Source: Marinobacter lipolyticus (GTDB lineage: Bacteria > Pseudomonadota > Gammaproteobacteria > Pseudomonadales > Oleiphilaceae). From it: a stretch of DNA of 64,000 bases. Positions within the stretch are counted from its first letter, which is position 1; each line of letters opens with the position of its first letter. Under the pieces are notes generated by a model, which made no database searches, had not been told where the DNA came from, and was given only the letters and a program-made list of their open reading frames with translations. The translations under genes and the position numbers were made by a program. The stretch covers positions 62,001 to 126,000 of the forward strand of contig NZ_QTKT01000002.1 in NCBI RefSeq assembly GCF_018424605.1, read 5' to 3'. Positions 37,026-48,623 of the stretch are shown here, piece by piece.

Positions 37026-38828
37026 GTGACTGAACTGAGCCGAATCCGTAACTTTTCCATTATCGCCCACATCGACCATGGCAAATCCACACTGGCAGAC
37101 CGGTTTATCCAGGTGTGCGGTGGCCTGACCGATCGTGAAATGGCCGAACAGGTCCTGGATTCCATGGATCTGGAGCGGGAGCGGGGGATCACCATCAAGG
37201 CCCAGAGTGTCACGCTCAACTACAAGGCGCGGGACGGCCAGGAGTACAAGCTCAATTTTATCGATACGCCGGGCCACGTGGATTTTTCCTACGAGGTGTC
37301 GCGTTCCCTGTACGCCTGCGAGGGTGCCCTGCTGGTGGTGGATGCCGGTCAGGGGGTGGAGGCCCAGTCGGTCGCCAACTGCTACACCGCCATCGAACAG
37401 GGTCTGGAGGTGGTGCCGGTACTCAACAAGATGGACCTGCCCCAGGCCGAGCCAGAGCGGGTGGCTGCCGAGATTGAAGACATCATTGGTATCGAAGCGG
37501 CTGACGCGGTGCGCTGCAGCGCCAAGAGTGGTCTCGGCGTGGAAGACGTGCTGGAAGATCTGATCGCCAAGATCCCGCCCCCCAAGGGTGATCGCAGTGC
37601 GCCCCTGCAGGCACTGATCATTGATTCCTGGTTCGACAACTACCTCGGGGTGGTGTCCCTGGTGCGGGTCACCGAGGGCACCCTGAAGAAAGGCGACAAG
37701 ATCGTTATCAAGTCCACCGGCAAGGCCTGGAACGCCGACAAGGTCGGTATCTTCAACCCCAAGCCCACTGACACCAACATTCTGGAAGCCGGTGACGTCG
37801 GCTTCGTCGTAGCCGGCATCAAGGACATTCATGGCGCGCCGGTCGGCGACACCATCGTCCATCAGAAGTACTCTGCCGAAACGCCGATGTTGCCGGGGTT
37901 CAAGAAGGTCAAGCCCCAGGTCTATGCCGGCCTGTTCCCGGTCAGCGCCGATGACTATGACGATTTCCGCGATGCGCTGGAAAAGCTGACCCTGAACGAT
38001 GCGTCGCTGTTTTTCGAGCCCGAGAACTCCGACGCCCTTGGTTTTGGTTTCCGTTGCGGTTTCCTCGGCATGCTGCATATGGAAATTATCCAGGAACGTC
38101 TGGAGCGGGAATACGATATCGACCTGATCACTACCGCGCCCACGGTAATCTATGAAGTGGTTACCCGGCAGGGTGAGACGGTGTCGGTGGACAACCCGTC
38201 GCGATTGCCGGATGTTGGTTCCATAGAAGAAATGCGCGAGCCCATCGTTGAGGCCAGCATCCTGGTCCCCCAGGAGCATCTGGGTAACGTCATTGCGCTG
38301 TGCGAAGAGAAGCGTGGTGTGCAGAAGAACATGCACTTCATGTCCACCCAGGTGCAGCTGACCTATGAGCTGCCCATGGCGGAAGTGGTCATGGACTTCT
38401 TCGACAGGGTGAAGTCGGCCAGCCGGGGCTTTGCCTCGCTGGACTACCATTTCACCCGGTTCCAGCCGGCCAATCTGGTGCGCCTCGATGTGCTGATCAA
38501 TGGTGAACGGGTCGATGCCCTGGCGCTGATCGTTCACAAGGAGCAGTCCCACTACAAGGGTCGGCAATTGATCGACAAGATGAAGGAACTGATTCCGCGG
38601 CAGATGTTCGATATTGCCATTCAGGCCGCGATCGGCAATCAGGTGGTGGCCCGGGTGACCGTCAAGGCGCTGCGCAAGAACGTCACGGCAAAATGTTACG
38701 GCGGCGACGTCAGCCGCAAGAAAAAACTACTGCAGAAGCAGAAAGAAGGTAAAAAACGCATGAAGCAGCTGGGCAATGTAGAGGTGCCTCAGGAAGCGTT
38801 CCTTGCCGTACTGAAAGTGGACAAATAA
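37026..38828 (+). CDS. lepA: Elongation factor 4
   Basis: Ribosome-binding GTPase (LepA, 600 residues) that helps initiation or back-translocation under stress. It starts with GTG ([13 protein letters not shown]). G1 is AHIDHGKST and G3 is DTPGHVDF; the LepA-specific C-terminal domain ends in [19 protein letters not shown]. lepB starts 11 bases later, the usual arrangement. Confidence 0.97.
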   Translation: MTELSRIRNFSIIAHIDHGKSTLADRFIQVCGGLTDREMAEQVLDSMDLERERGITIKAQSVTLNYKARDGQEYKLNFIDTPGHVDFSYEVSRSLYACEGALLVVDAGQGVEAQSVANCYTAIEQGLEVVPVLNKMDLPQAEPERVAAEIEDIIGIEAADAVRCSAKSGLGVEDVLEDLIAKIPPPKGDRSAPLQALIIDSWFDNYLGVVSLVRVTEGTLKKGDKIVIKSTGKAWNADKVGIFNPKPTDTNILEAGDVGFVVAGIKDIHGAPVGDTIVHQKYSAETPMLPGFKKVKPQVYAGLFPVSADDYDDFRDALEKLTLNDASLFFEPENSDALGFGFRCGFLGMLHMEIIQERLEREYDIDLITTAPTVIYEVVTRQGETVSVDNPSRLPDVGSIEEMREPIVEASILVPQEHLGNVIALCEEKRGVQKNMHFMSTQVQLTYELPMAEVVMDFFDRVKSASRGFASLDYHFTRFQPANLVRLDVLINGERVDALALIVHKEQSHYKGRQLIDKMKELIPRQMFDIAIQAAIGNQVVARVTVKALRKNVTAKCYGGDVSRKKKLLQKQKEGKKRMKQLGNVEVPQEAFLAVLKVDK

Positions 38829-38839
38829 AAGGCACCTGA

Positions 38840-39628
38840 ATGGATATTGATTTTCCCCTGGTCCTGGTAGTTCTGACCTTCGCGACAGGACTGATCTGGC
38901 TGGCCGATGTGCTTATACTGCGCAAACGCCGGACCGCCGCCGTGACGGCTGAAGGCCGCACCGAGGAGGCCGGGGCGGAGGCGCCGAAAGAGCCCTACCT
39001 GGTGGACCTGAGCCGTTCTTTCTTTCCGGTGCTGGCCATTGTGCTTGTGCTTCGTTCCTTTCTGGTCGAACCGTTTCAGATTCCCTCGGGCTCGATGCTG
39101 CCAACGCTGGAAGTCGGTGACTTCATTCTGGTGAACAAGTACGCCTACGGGCTGAGGCTGCCGGTTGCCGGTACCAAGATACTCGAGGTTGACGACCCCG
39201 CCCGGGGCGATGTGGTGGTGTTCCGCTACCCTGAAGACGGTCGCACCAACTACATCAAGCGTGTAGTCGGGCTGCCGGGGGATCATGTCAGGTATCGTGG
39301 CAAGGACCTGTTCATCAACGGCGAGAAGGTGGATTCCCGTTTTGTGGCGCGGCTTCCGCCGATGGAGTTGCGGCGCGAAGAGCTCGGCGGCGCCGTCCAC
39401 GACATCTTCCTGACCCTTGGCCGCCCCGCCGGGTCAGGAGAAGGGGAGTGGACCGTGCCCCAAGGCCATTATTTCGTCATGGGTGACAACCGTGACAACA
39501 GCAACGACAGCCGCTACTGGGGAACGGTCCCCGACGAGATGATCGTAGGCAAGGCCTTTGCGATCTGGATGCACTGGCAATCGCTGACCAGTCTGCCATC
39601 CTTTGATCGGGTAGGCGCAATTGATTAA
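38840..39628 (+). CDS. lepB: Signal peptidase I
   Basis: Membrane protease that cuts Sec and Tat signal peptides. It has two N-terminal helices (about residues 5-26 and 60-75). The catalytic serine is S85 (in PSGSMLPTL) and the lysine is K140 (in TNYIKRVVGLPGD), and box E is GDNRDNSNDSRYWG. Length is 262. It is in one unit with lepA. Confidence 0.96.
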   Translation: MDIDFPLVLVVLTFATGLIWLADVLILRKRRTAAVTAEGRTEEAGAEAPKEPYLVDLSRSFFPVLAIVLVLRSFLVEPFQIPSGSMLPTLEVGDFILVNKYAYGLRLPVAGTKILEVDDPARGDVVVFRYPEDGRTNYIKRVVGLPGDHVRYRGKDLFINGEKVDSRFVARLPPMELRREELGGAVHDIFLTLGRPAGSGEGEWTVPQGHYFVMGDNRDNSNDSRYWGTVPDEMIVGKAFAIWMHWQSLTSLPSFDRVGAID

Positions 39629-39658
39629 GCGGGTTTCCATTCAAGGAGCGCAGTCAGA

Positions 39659-40048
39659 ATGAAGAAGTACAACCTGTCTTCCCTCGCACGCCAGCGCGGT
39701 GCGTCGGCCCTCACCATGCTGGTGATGGTTTTGTTTTTCGGCAGCCTGCTGACACTGGTGATCAAGCTGGGCCCGGTCTACCTTGATGACATTACCATCC
39801 AGGAGGCCCTCGAGGGGCTGGAAGGAACCGAGGGATTGTCCCGCATGGGGCCAGGGGAAGTGCGAAGCCTGATCAACAAGCGGTTGAGTGTCAATAATGT
39901 CCGCGGATTCGATTCCAAGCAGATTGCCATAGAAAAGAACGGTGATCTGGTGGTCATCAAGGTGGATTACGAAGTGCGCAATAATCTGTTCCGCAATGTG
40001 GACACAGTGATTCACTTCAATCACGAATACGAGATGAAGGGCCAGTGA
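39659..40048 (+). CDS. DUF4845 membrane protein
   Basis: A 129-residue protein with one N-terminal membrane helix (about residues 18-40) after a basic stretch with [13 protein letters not shown], then a small periplasmic domain. The N-terminus is reminiscent of type IV pilin-like signals but lacks the glutamate at position 5. Its place between lepB and rnc is well conserved in pseudomonads; function unknown. The stop overlaps the rnc start by four bases (GTGA). Confidence 0.88.
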   Translation: MKKYNLSSLARQRGASALTMLVMVLFFGSLLTLVIKLGPVYLDDITIQEALEGLEGTEGLSRMGPGEVRSLINKRLSVNNVRGFDSKQIAIEKNGDLVVIKVDYEVRNNLFRNVDTVIHFNHEYEMKGQ

Positions 40049-40734
40049 GTTCGCAACCGGATCTCGACCAGTTACAGCGCCGCATAGGCTATCAGTTCGA
40101 GGCGCCGGAGCGTCTGTTGCTGGCACTCACTCACCGCAGTTACGGCAACCAGAACAACGAGCGCCTGGAATTTCTTGGGGACTCCATTGTCAATATGGTG
40201 ATTGCTGAACACCTGTACCGGCACTTTGAGAAAGCCCGCGAGGGCCAGCTCAGCCGCCTGCGCGCCCGCATGGTGAAGGGCGTGACCCTGGCGGAAATCG
40301 GGCGGGAGTTCGAGCTCGGCAAATACCTTCGGCTGGGATCGGGCGAGCTGAAGAGTGGTGGCTTCCGCCGTGAATCCATTCTTGCCGATGCCGTGGAGTC
40401 GATCATCGGCGCTATTTATCTGGACAGCGATTTCGAAACCTGTCGCGAACAGGTGCTGCGCTGGTTCGAACAGCGACTCAAGAACCTGGACCTGCAGGAC
40501 ACCCAGAAAGATCCTAAAACACGTCTGCAGGAGTATCTGCAGTCCCGCCAGTTTCCACTGCCCCGATACGATGTGATCTCGGTAGACGGCGAGGCCCACG
40601 CACAGACGTTTCATGTTTCCTGCGCCTTGCCCTCCCTGGACCGCAAAACCTCCGGAATCGGCAGCAGCCGTCGTATTGCAGAGCAGCAGGCCGCCCGTAA
40701 TGCCCTCAAGGAATTGGGTGTGGAGAACGATTGA
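40045..40734 (+). CDS. rnc: Ribonuclease III
   Basis: Double-stranded RNA endonuclease for rRNA and mRNA processing. The signature is [12 protein letters not shown] (about residues 38-49), with the second catalytic region [14 protein letters not shown]; a double-stranded RNA-binding domain spans about 155-225. It starts with GTG overlapping DUF4845 and its stop shares one base with the era start. Length is 229. Confidence 0.97.
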   Translation: MSSQPDLDQLQRRIGYQFEAPERLLLALTHRSYGNQNNERLEFLGDSIVNMVIAEHLYRHFEKAREGQLSRLRARMVKGVTLAEIGREFELGKYLRLGSGELKSGGFRRESILADAVESIIGAIYLDSDFETCREQVLRWFEQRLKNLDLQDTQKDPKTRLQEYLQSRQFPLPRYDVISVDGEAHAQTFHVSCALPSLDRKTSGIGSSRRIAEQQAARNALKELGVEND

Positions 40735-41651
40735 TGAACGATATTACCCGCCCGGAAAATCCGGACAGCCGCTGTGGCTTCGTAGCCATTGTCGGCCGGC
40801 CGAATGTCGGCAAATCGACACTGCTGAATCACATTCTTGGCCAGAAGCTGAGTATCACCTCCCGTAAGCCGCAGACCACCCGTCACCAGGTGCTGGGCAT
40901 CAAGACCACGGGCCCGGTACAGGCGATCTACGTGGATACGCCTGGCATGCATGAGGAAGAGCCGCGGGCGCTGAACCGCTACATGAACAAGGCTGCCACG
41001 TCTGCGCTGATTGATGTGGATGTGGTGGTGTTTGTGGTGGATCAGCTGGCCTGGACCACCGCCGACGAGATGGTGCTCGAAAAACTGTCGTCGCTGAAAT
41101 GCCCGGTGATCCTGGCGGTCAACAAGGTGGACAAGATCGAGAAACGGGAAACCCTGCTGCCGCATCTGGATATGCTGTCGAAAAAGCGGGAGTTCGCCGA
41201 GATTATCCCGTTGTCGGCCCTCAAGGAAAGTAACCTGGAGCCCCTGGAAGCGGCGGTGAACGGCTACCTGCCGCAAAGCGTTCATTTCTACCCGGATGAC
41301 CAGATCACCGATCGCAGTGAACGGTTTCTGGCCTCGGAGATGGTGCGCGAGAAAATTACCCGCCAGCTTGGCGCCGAATTGCCATATTCCGTTGCTGTGG
41401 AAATTGAAGAGTTCCGGCGGGATGGCAAGACCCTGCACATCTCGGCGTTGATTCTGGTGGAGCGTGAAGGCCAGAAGAAGATCATGATCGGTGACAAAGG
41501 CGACCGCCTGCGCAGCATCGGCCAGGATGCCCGCGCCGACATGGAGCGATTGTTTGACAGCAAAGTCATGTTGCGGCTGTGGGTCAAGGTCAAACGTGGC
41601 TGGGCCGATAGCGACCGGGCGCTGAAAAGCCTGGGCATGAACGACTTCTGA
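40734..41651 (+). CDS. era: GTPase Era
   Basis: GTPase that binds the 3' end of 16S rRNA and checks 30S maturation. G1 is GRPNVGKST (about residues 20-28), G3 is DTPGMH and G4 NKVD; a KH domain is at about 200-290 ([19 protein letters not shown]). Its ATG shares one base with the rnc stop (TGATG), a sign of translational coupling. Length is 305. Confidence 0.97.
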   Translation: MNDITRPENPDSRCGFVAIVGRPNVGKSTLLNHILGQKLSITSRKPQTTRHQVLGIKTTGPVQAIYVDTPGMHEEEPRALNRYMNKAATSALIDVDVVVFVVDQLAWTTADEMVLEKLSSLKCPVILAVNKVDKIEKRETLLPHLDMLSKKREFAEIIPLSALKESNLEPLEAAVNGYLPQSVHFYPDDQITDRSERFLASEMVREKITRQLGAELPYSVAVEIEEFRRDGKTLHISALILVEREGQKKIMIGDKGDRLRSIGQDARADMERLFDSKVMLRLWVKVKRGWADSDRALKSLGMNDF

Positions 41652-41659
41652 GCCCGCCG

Positions 41660-42394
41660 ATGGCAGCGGCTGTGCAACAGGAACCGGCGTACGTGCTGCA
41701 TCGCCGGCCCTGGCGGGAAACCAGCCTGCAGGTGGATGTGTTCAGTCTCAACGCCGGCCGGCTGTCGCTGATTGCCCGCGGTGCCAGCAGTGCCCGCAGC
41801 CCCCTCAAGGCCCAGCTGCAGCCGTTCCAGCCGTTACTTCTGGACTGGACCGGGCGGGGTGACCTGAAAACCCTGACCCAGACCGACGTTCGCCCGGGGC
41901 CGGTGTTGCAATCGACCACCGCGCTCTACAGCGGGCTCTACGTAAACGAACTGCTTCAGCGCCTGCTGCCCGCGGCAGACCCGCATCCCGCCCTGTTTGC
42001 CGCCTATATCGATGTACTTGCCGAGCTGGCCGTAACCACCGACGTGGAACCGGTTTTACGACGCTTCGAGCGTGCCTTTGTGGATGCGCTGGGCTATGGC
42101 TTTGCCTGGGACCGCACCACCGACACCACAGCCGAGGTCGAGTCCGGCAAACACTATTGCTATGATCCCCAGCAGGGCATTGTGCAGACTCAGGGCGAGC
42201 ATGTCCGGCTGCGCGGACTGCCCGGGGAGACACTACTGGCCCTGGCGGAGGGCGATTTCGAGTCGCTGGCCTGCCGGCGTATTGCCAAGCGCGTTATGCG
42301 GGTACTGGTGGATTACCTGCTCCAGGGTAAGCCATTGCACAGCCGGACCCTTTTCAGTCACGGTCGGCATCAACCGACGGAGAGAAACGAATGA
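41660..42394 (+). CDS. recO: DNA repair protein RecO
   Basis: Helps RecR load RecA on SSB-coated DNA. It has an N-terminal OB fold (about residues 8-80, beginning [14 protein letters not shown]) and a helical C-terminal part; the cysteines of the zinc motif are not evident, as in many gammaproteobacteria. Length is 244. It follows era by 8 bases and overlaps pdxJ by four. Confidence 0.93.
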   Translation: MAAAVQQEPAYVLHRRPWRETSLQVDVFSLNAGRLSLIARGASSARSPLKAQLQPFQPLLLDWTGRGDLKTLTQTDVRPGPVLQSTTALYSGLYVNELLQRLLPAADPHPALFAAYIDVLAELAVTTDVEPVLRRFERAFVDALGYGFAWDRTTDTTAEVESGKHYCYDPQQGIVQTQGEHVRLRGLPGETLLALAEGDFESLACRRIAKRVMRVLVDYLLQGKPLHSRTLFSHGRHQPTERNE

Positions 42395-43131
42395 ATTCCA
42401 GAGTGTTACTTGGCGTGAATATCGATCATGTGGCCACCCTTCGTCAGGCCCGGGGTACCCGCTATCCCGACCCGGTGCAGGCTGCGTTGCTGGCTGAGGA
42501 GGCCGGCGCGGACGGCATTACCATCCATCCCCGGGAGGACCGCCGCCATATCCAGGACCGTGACGTGCTGCTGCTGCGGGAAATGTTGCAGACCAAGATG
42601 AACCTTGAAATGGCCGTGACGGACGCCATGATCGCCTTTGCCGAGCAGGTTCGCCCCCATTGCGTCTGCCTGGTGCCGGAGAAGCGCGAAGAGCTGACCA
42701 CCGAAGGTGGTCTTGATGTGGACGGTCAGGAGGCCCGGGTCGCCAAGGCCTGTGAGCGGCTGGCGAAAATCGGGGCGGAGGTGTCCCTGTTCATTGATCC
42801 GGACCCGGCACAGATCGACGCTGCGGTGCGTTGTGGCGCCCCGGTGGTTGAGCTGCACACCGGTGAATACGCCGAGGCGGACACTCCGGAGGCCGCGGAT
42901 GCGTCATTCCGGATATTGGCCGACGCCGTTGCCTATGCCCGCAAAAAGGGCCTGATCGTCAACGCGGGCCATGGCCTGCATTACCACAACACCGAGCGAG
43001 TGGCGGCCATCCCTGGCATCAACGAGCTCAACATCGGCCATGCCATTATTGCGCGGGCCGTGTTCACCGGCCTGAAAGACGCGGTGCGTGATATGAAAAC
43101 CATTCTACAGAGCGCCAGAAGCCAAAGCTGA
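42391..43131 (+). CDS. pdxJ: Pyridoxine 5'-phosphate synthase
   Basis: Makes pyridoxine phosphate (vitamin B6) from deoxyxylulose phosphate and an amino ketone. The TIM barrel of 246 residues has [14 protein letters not shown] (about 10-23), [16 protein letters not shown] and [11 protein letters not shown]. It overlaps recO by four bases. It ends the lepA-to-pdxJ block and converges on gacS 20 bases away; I see no clear terminator between them. Confidence 0.96.
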   Translation: MNSRVLLGVNIDHVATLRQARGTRYPDPVQAALLAEEAGADGITIHPREDRRHIQDRDVLLLREMLQTKMNLEMAVTDAMIAFAEQVRPHCVCLVPEKREELTTEGGLDVDGQEARVAKACERLAKIGAEVSLFIDPDPAQIDAAVRCGAPVVELHTGEYAEADTPEAADASFRILADAVAYARKKGLIVNAGHGLHYHNTERVAAIPGINELNIGHAIIARAVFTGLKDAVRDMKTILQSARSQS

Positions 43132-43151
43132 ACGGCTCTCGGGCTGCCTCT

Positions 43152-46052
43152 TCAGGTCAGGCTGTCGGTGTTCTCCGGCGTTACGTCAGTGGCCCCGGTG
43201 TGCTGGCGGAACAGGGTTTGCCAGTCGGTCTGGTCGCTCCAGATCTGCAGCCGTTCAATGGCGGCAAGCAGCTGATCCTTCTGGTACGCAATGTCCGGTG
43301 AGGAGCACTTGAGAGCGGTTTCCAGCTGATTGGCGGCGGCTCTGAGCTCGGGGGCGCCGCAGTAACGGGTGGCGCCGTGGAGTTTGTGCACGCACTCGAG
43401 CAGCTCTTCCTCATCCCCTGCGGCCCAGTACTGGCGGATCCTGTCCACGTCGGACGGGAGCTGTTCCAGCAGCATGCTGAAAAGCTCCTCCGCGAGGTCG
43501 GCCTTGCCGGCGGCCAGCTGGATACTCTCGTCCACGCTGACGCAGTCCTGCTGAAGCTTGCGGGTGGAGGGCCGCAGGGCCTTGCGGGTATCTCTGACTT
43601 CCGGCACCGGCTGCTGGCCCCGGTCGGGCGCCGGCCCACAGGCATAACCGGTGAATTCGCGGATGCTGTCGGTCAGTTGCCTGCTGCTGATGGGCTTGGC
43701 GAGGTAACCGTCAAACCCCTGCCGTGCAAGCCGATCCTGTTCATCGGCAAGGGCGTGGGCCGTCAGCGCGATCACCGGCGTGCGATGGCTTTGGGTATCC
43801 ATGGCCCGCAGGCGCGAGGTGGTTTCCACACCGTCCATACCGGGCATCTGCAGGTCCATGAACACCAGATCAAAGGGCTTGCTGCGGGCCTTGCTGATGG
43901 CTTCAAAGCCGCTTGAGGCACCTTCCGCATCGACCCGGCAGTCCTTCAGCAGCGTCATCACCAGTTTCAGGTTGGCGTCGTTGTCATCCACCGCGAGAAT
44001 CCGCGGGACATTGCCTGACGGCTGCCAGGTCGGCTGCTCAGGGTGTTCATGCAGGGTCTTTCGCCCCGGGTTGATGCCGTGAACCAGCAGCAGAAGCTCG
44101 TCATACAGGGCGTCGCGGCAGATGGGTTTGGTCAGGTGGCCGCTGGCAAGGCCCGACAGCGGCGTGTCGTGGGTTTCCAGGGTGGGCGTCAGTAACAGCG
44201 TACGGCAATCCCGCTCGAGCTCCAGGTTGCGGACAAGAGCGCAGTACTGGCTGGAGTTCAGCAGGTGCCGGGTAATGCCGACAATCGCCAGGGCGTAACC
44301 GGACTGGCTGCGCTGGGCCTCCTCCACCTGTTCCTGCATGGCGCCGGGTGAGGCCACGGTGTCCACCTCCATGCCCCATTCCCGCAGCAGGTGCTCCACC
44401 GCCAGCCCGGTGGTCTTCTGTTGTTCCAGATACAGCACCCGTTCGCCGCGCAAGGCATCCCGGGGCGTGTTTCCGTCGGCGGCGCCGGACAGTTCCGAGG
44501 TCAGCGTGAACCAGAAGGTCGACCCTTTGCCGAGTTCGCTCTGCAGCCCGATCTTGCCCCCCATTTCCTCGACCAGCCGTTTGGAAATCGCCAGCCCCAA
44601 TCCGGTGCCGCCATACTGACGCGCCGTGGAGGCGTCTGCCTGGCTGAAGGCGTTGAACAGGGACTGCTGCTGGGCCCGTGATAGCCCCACGCCGGAATCG
44701 GTAATGCTGATGCGCAGGGTGACCCGGTTGCTTTCCTTGTCTTCATCTTCGAGGCTGGCCCGCAGGACCACCTCTCCGGTCTGGGTGAACTTGATGGCAT
44801 TGTTGACCAGGTTGGTGATCACCTGTTTGACCCGCAGCGGGTCACCCATGACGTTGTCCGGCACGTCGTTATAGACCAGCGGCACCAGGTCGAGGTTCTT
44901 GCTGTGGGCGGCCGGGGCCAGCATCACCATGACGTCTTCCACAATGTCCCGGAGGGCGAAGGGTACGCGGTCAAGGATCAGCTTGCCGGCTTCGATCTTG
45001 GAGAAATCGAGGATGTCGTTGATGATGGTCAGCAGAATTTCCGACGACTTCCGGATGGTGCTCAGGTGATCACGCTGTTGGCGCGGCAACGGGCTTTTCA
45101 GCAGCAGCTCGGTAAAGCCGATGATGCCGTTCAGGGGCGTGCGGATTTCATGGGACATGTTGGCCAGGAATTCCGACTTGATGCGACTGGCTTCCAGTGC
45201 TTCCTTGCGGGCGAGATCCAGTTCGATGTTCTGGATTTCGATGGTTTCCAGGGTCTCTCGCAGGTCTTCCGTGGCCTGATCGACGTTCTGCTGCATTTCT
45301 GCCTGGGCCTGGCTGAGCTCTTCCGCCATGGCGTTGAGACCGGATTCCAGCTGCTCGAACTCGGGGCCGGCGCGGGTGTAGACCCGCGTATCGAGCTTGC
45401 CTTCCTTGAGGCGGGCCACCGCTTCGTTGAGTTCGAACACCGGGTCGGTGAAGGCGCGACTCAGCCGCAGGGCAATGATCAGGCTGAGAATGACGCCGCC
45501 GAGCACCAGCATCAGGGAAATCAGCAGCGCCTTGTAGGTTTCTTTCTCGGTGCGTATGTGGGACATCTCCACCGCGGCCCAGCCCAGCGGGGTACCCAGG
45601 CGATTCGGGGGGCGGGCGGCATCGGGTTCGAGCATGTTCTCGATCATCAGGTCCTGCAGGAACACCGGGGTGACAAACAACGTGCTGTCGGAACGGAAGA
45701 TGCGCCGGGGACGTTCGGGGATGAGTTCGTCGGGCGCTATGGTATCGGCGCTGCCGGGCCCGGTATGGAGCAGGCGCTTGCGTTCGCCGTCAAAAAAGGT
45801 GATTGAGCGAACGTCCTGCTCTTCGAGCAGCGCGTTGGAGAGACTGTTGAGCAGGCTGCGGTTCGCGGTGAACAGACCGTATTCCGAGCCGGCGGCAAGC
45901 TGGCGGGACAGCGACTGACCGCGGTCCTGCAGCAGGCTTTCGATATTGGCGACCCAGCTGTAGGTAAAAAACAGCCCCAGTACCAGTGTGGTCAGCAGGG
46001 TGGGGACCAGTGTCACCACGAGAACTTTTTTGCGAATGCCCCAACGCCGCAT
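43152..46052 (-). CDS. gacS: Hybrid sensor histidine kinase GacS/BarA
   Basis: Global regulator kinase (966 residues) that through GacA turns on small RNAs opposing RsmA/CsrA. It has two membrane helices (about residues 10-32 and 175-196), a HAMP domain, a HisKA motif with H301 ([13 protein letters not shown]) and an ATPase domain ending in [11 protein letters not shown] degenerate receiver-like region is followed by a full receiver ([14 protein letters not shown]) and an Hpt domain ([13 protein letters not shown]). The four-part relay matches GacS. It is divergent from cysM, as in Pseudomonas. Confidence 0.93.
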   Translation of the reverse strand: MRRWGIRKKVLVVTLVPTLLTTLVLGLFFTYSWVANIESLLQDRGQSLSRQLAAGSEYGLFTANRSLLNSLSNALLEEQDVRSITFFDGERKRLLHTGPGSADTIAPDELIPERPRRIFRSDSTLFVTPVFLQDLMIENMLEPDAARPPNRLGTPLGWAAVEMSHIRTEKETYKALLISLMLVLGGVILSLIIALRLSRAFTDPVFELNEAVARLKEGKLDTRVYTRAGPEFEQLESGLNAMAEELSQAQAEMQQNVDQATEDLRETLETIEIQNIELDLARKEALEASRIKSEFLANMSHEIRTPLNGIIGFTELLLKSPLPRQQRDHLSTIRKSSEILLTIINDILDFSKIEAGKLILDRVPFALRDIVEDVMVMLAPAAHSKNLDLVPLVYNDVPDNVMGDPLRVKQVITNLVNNAIKFTQTGEVVLRASLEDEDKESNRVTLRISITDSGVGLSRAQQQSLFNAFSQADASTARQYGGTGLGLAISKRLVEEMGGKIGLQSELGKGSTFWFTLTSELSGAADGNTPRDALRGERVLYLEQQKTTGLAVEHLLREWGMEVDTVASPGAMQEQVEEAQRSQSGYALAIVGITRHLLNSSQYCALVRNLELERDCRTLLLTPTLETHDTPLSGLASGHLTKPICRDALYDELLLLVHGINPGRKTLHEHPEQPTWQPSGNVPRILAVDDNDANLKLVMTLLKDCRVDAEGASSGFEAISKARSKPFDLVFMDLQMPGMDGVETTSRLRAMDTQSHRTPVIALTAHALADEQDRLARQGFDGYLAKPISSRQLTDSIREFTGYACGPAPDRGQQPVPEVRDTRKALRPSTRKLQQDCVSVDESIQLAAGKADLAEELFSMLLEQLPSDVDRIRQYWAAGDEEELLECVHKLHGATRYCGAPELRAAANQLETALKCSSPDIAYQKDQLLAAIERLQIWSDQTDWQTLFRQHTGATDVTPENTDSLT

Positions 46053-46313
46053 ACCGTGTTCCTGTCTATCACGTTTTCAGCCGGATCGCCGGCTTTACTT
46101 CCCTGTCAGAATAGATGATCCGGCTGCACGGTGCTGAACAGACAGCCCGGTTTATGCCCCGGATATAGCCGCCGGTCATGGATATAGCGAGAAGCTGTAT
46201 TGGGAGACGACGGCCATTACGCGTATCATGCGAACCCGTAAGTGTATCACAGGCATCAGCCGGTCTGGTTAACCGGCCTGTCCGGTGTTGGCAGATTTTA
46301 GGAAGGTTTCCGT

Positions 46314-47207
46314 ATGAATTTCCCCACCATAGAAGATTATGTCGGGCACACGCCCCTGGTTCGCCTGCAGCGTCTGCCGGGCGAAACCAGCAATGTCATC
46401 CTGGCCAAGCTGGAGGGTAACAACCCGGCCGGTTCGGTGAAGGATCGCCCGGCAATCAGCATGATCCAGGAGGCCGAGCGCCGTGGCGAGATCAAGCCCG
46501 GCGACACCCTGATTGAAGCCACCAGTGGCAACACCGGCATCGCGCTGGCCATGGCTGCCGCCATCAAGGGTTACCGGATGGTGCTGATCATGCCGGCAAA
46601 CATGAGCGAGGAGCGCCGCGCTTCCATGCGGGCCTACGGCGCCGAGATCGTTACGGTGTCGAAGGAAGAGGGCATGGAAACCGCTCGCGATCTGGCCCAG
46701 CAGATGGCTGCCGAAGGCAAGGGCCGGGTACTCGACCAGTTTGCCAACCCGGATAATCCGCTGGCGCATTACCGCACCACAGGCCCTGAAATCTGGGAGC
46801 AGACCGGCGGCCGGGTCACCCATTTCATCAGCTCGATGGGCACGACGGGTACGATCATGGGCGTATCCCGCTACCTCAAGGAACGCAATCCGGATATCCG
46901 GATCATCGGCCTGCAGCCCAAAGAGGGCGCATCAATACCGGGCATCCGCCGCTGGCCGGAACCATACCTGCCGAAGATCTATGACGCTGCACGGGTCGAT
47001 CAGGTGCTGGACATTGGTCAGCAGGAGGCCGAGGACACCATGCGGGCGCTGGCAAGTGAAGAAGGCATTTTCTGCGGTGTGTCCTCCGGTGGCTCCATCG
47101 CCGCCGCCCTGAAGCTGTCCGCTCAGGTTGAAAACGCCGTCATCGTGGCCATTATCTGTGACCGGGGCGATCGCTACCTGTCCACCGGCGTCTTTCCCGG
47201 CGCCTGA
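46314..47207 (+). CDS. cysM: Cysteine synthase B
   Basis: PLP enzyme that makes cysteine from O-acetylserine with sulfide or thiosulfate. The PLP lysine is in NNPAGSVKDRPAI (about residue 43), with TSGNTGIALAM and SSMGTTGTIMGV as phosphate-binding loops. The motif EPYLPKIYD supports CysM over CysK. AGGAAGG precedes the ATG. Length is 297. It is divergent from gacS and followed 21 bases later by rlmD. Confidence 0.95.
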   Translation: MNFPTIEDYVGHTPLVRLQRLPGETSNVILAKLEGNNPAGSVKDRPAISMIQEAERRGEIKPGDTLIEATSGNTGIALAMAAAIKGYRMVLIMPANMSEERRASMRAYGAEIVTVSKEEGMETARDLAQQMAAEGKGRVLDQFANPDNPLAHYRTTGPEIWEQTGGRVTHFISSMGTTGTIMGVSRYLKERNPDIRIIGLQPKEGASIPGIRRWPEPYLPKIYDAARVDQVLDIGQQEAEDTMRALASEEGIFCGVSSGGSIAAALKLSAQVENAVIVAIICDRGDRYLSTGVFPGA

Positions 47208-47228
47208 ACCGCAGCAAGAGAATTCACT

Positions 47229-48569
47229 ATGAGTAGAAGACGCAGGAAGGTCCTGCCCAAGGAGCCCGTCCGTTGTGTGGTCGAATCCCTGAGCCACGAT
47301 GGTCGCGGTATTGCCCGTCAGGAAGGCAAGATTCAGTTCGTTGACGGTGCCCTGCCGGGCGAAACGGTGATGGCCAAGGTGGTGGGGTCGCGCAGTAAAT
47401 TTGATGAACTGCGCACCGTCGAGGTACTTGAGTCGGCGCCGGAGCGGGAAGTGCCGCCCTGCGATTATGCCGATCTTTGTGGGGGATGCAGTCTTCAGCA
47501 CATGGCAGCGGACGCCCAGATCCGGTTCAAGGAAGACACCCTGCGGGAGCATTTTGCGCATTTCGGGGGCATTGAGCCTGAAGAGTGGGTGGCGCCGATG
47601 CGCTCCGAGAGCACCCTGGGCTACCGCCGCAAGGCTCGCATGGGTGTGCGTTACGTCCAGGCGAGGGAATCCGTGCTGGTGGGGTTCCGCGAGAAGCGCA
47701 ACAGTTTTCTGACCGACATCGACCGTTGTGTGGTCATGGATCCCCGTATCGGGGAGCGAATCACACCGCTAAGGGAGCTGCTGCATTCGCTGGACGCCTT
47801 CAATCGCATTCCCCAGGTCGAAATTGCCTGCGGGGACGATGCTGCCGTCATGGTGTTCCGCAATATGGATGCGCTGAGCGACCGCGACCGCGCGGCGTTG
47901 ATTGCCTTTGGTCAGGCCCATGATTTGCATATCTACCTGCAGCCCAAAGGGCCGGATACCGTACACCGTATCTGGCCGGAACAGGGGGAAGAACGTCTCA
48001 GCTATCGCCTGGAGGAGTTCGACCTGACCATGAAGTTTCACCCCATGGACTTTACCCAGGTCAATGCGGGCATCAACAGCACCATGGTACACCGAGCCGT
48101 GGAGTGGCTGGATATCCAGCCGCAGGAGCGTGTGCTGGATCTGTTCTGTGGTCTGGGGAACTTCACCCTGCCACTGGCACGGCGGGCGGCTCAGGTCGTG
48201 GGCGTCGAAGGTGACGAGGCCATGGTGGTTCGTGGCCGCGAGAACGCCGAACTTAACGGTCTCGGCAATGTCGCCTTCTACGGCGCCGATCTGCAGGCCG
48301 ACTTCACTGCGCAGCCCTGGGCCGGGGAAGGCTTCGACAAGATTCTGATTGACCCGCCCCGGTCCGGCGCGCAGGAGGTCTGTGAGTATCTGACGGCGTT
48401 CGGTGCCCGCCGGATTGTGTATGTTTCCTGCAACCCGGCGACGCTGGCCCGGGATGCCGGGGTCATGGTGCGCAACGGGTATCGTCTGGTCCGGGCGGGT
48501 GTGATGGACATGTTCCCTCACACCACTCATGTTGAATCCATTGCGATGTTCGAGCGCGTCGACAAGTAA
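47229..48569 (+). CDS. rlmD: 23S rRNA (uracil1939-C5)-methyltransferase
   Basis: SAM-dependent methyltransferase with an N-terminal TRAM domain (about residues 10-70) and a 4Fe-4S site ([14 protein letters not shown], about 78-91, plus a later cysteine). The catalytic domain has [15 protein letters not shown] for SAM and a nucleophile cysteine in [12 protein letters not shown]. Length is 446. It sits between cysM and relA, as in Pseudomonas. Confidence 0.96.
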   Translation: MSRRRRKVLPKEPVRCVVESLSHDGRGIARQEGKIQFVDGALPGETVMAKVVGSRSKFDELRTVEVLESAPEREVPPCDYADLCGGCSLQHMAADAQIRFKEDTLREHFAHFGGIEPEEWVAPMRSESTLGYRRKARMGVRYVQARESVLVGFREKRNSFLTDIDRCVVMDPRIGERITPLRELLHSLDAFNRIPQVEIACGDDAAVMVFRNMDALSDRDRAALIAFGQAHDLHIYLQPKGPDTVHRIWPEQGEERLSYRLEEFDLTMKFHPMDFTQVNAGINSTMVHRAVEWLDIQPQERVLDLFCGLGNFTLPLARRAAQVVGVEGDEAMVVRGRENAELNGLGNVAFYGADLQADFTAQPWAGEGFDKILIDPPRSGAQEVCEYLTAFGARRIVYVSCNPATLARDAGVMVRNGYRLVRAGVMDMFPHTTHVESIAMFERVDK

Positions 48570-48623
48570 CCGAAGGGCCGGCCAGGGATGGCGGCATCGA
48601 TAACCGGGAATAACAACACCGAT

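Noticed and set aside
37017..38567. A 516-codon minus-strand open frame opposite lepA
   Set aside because: Shadow of lepA; its product is His/Gln/Asp-rich and low in meaning, typical of antisense frames in GC-rich genes.
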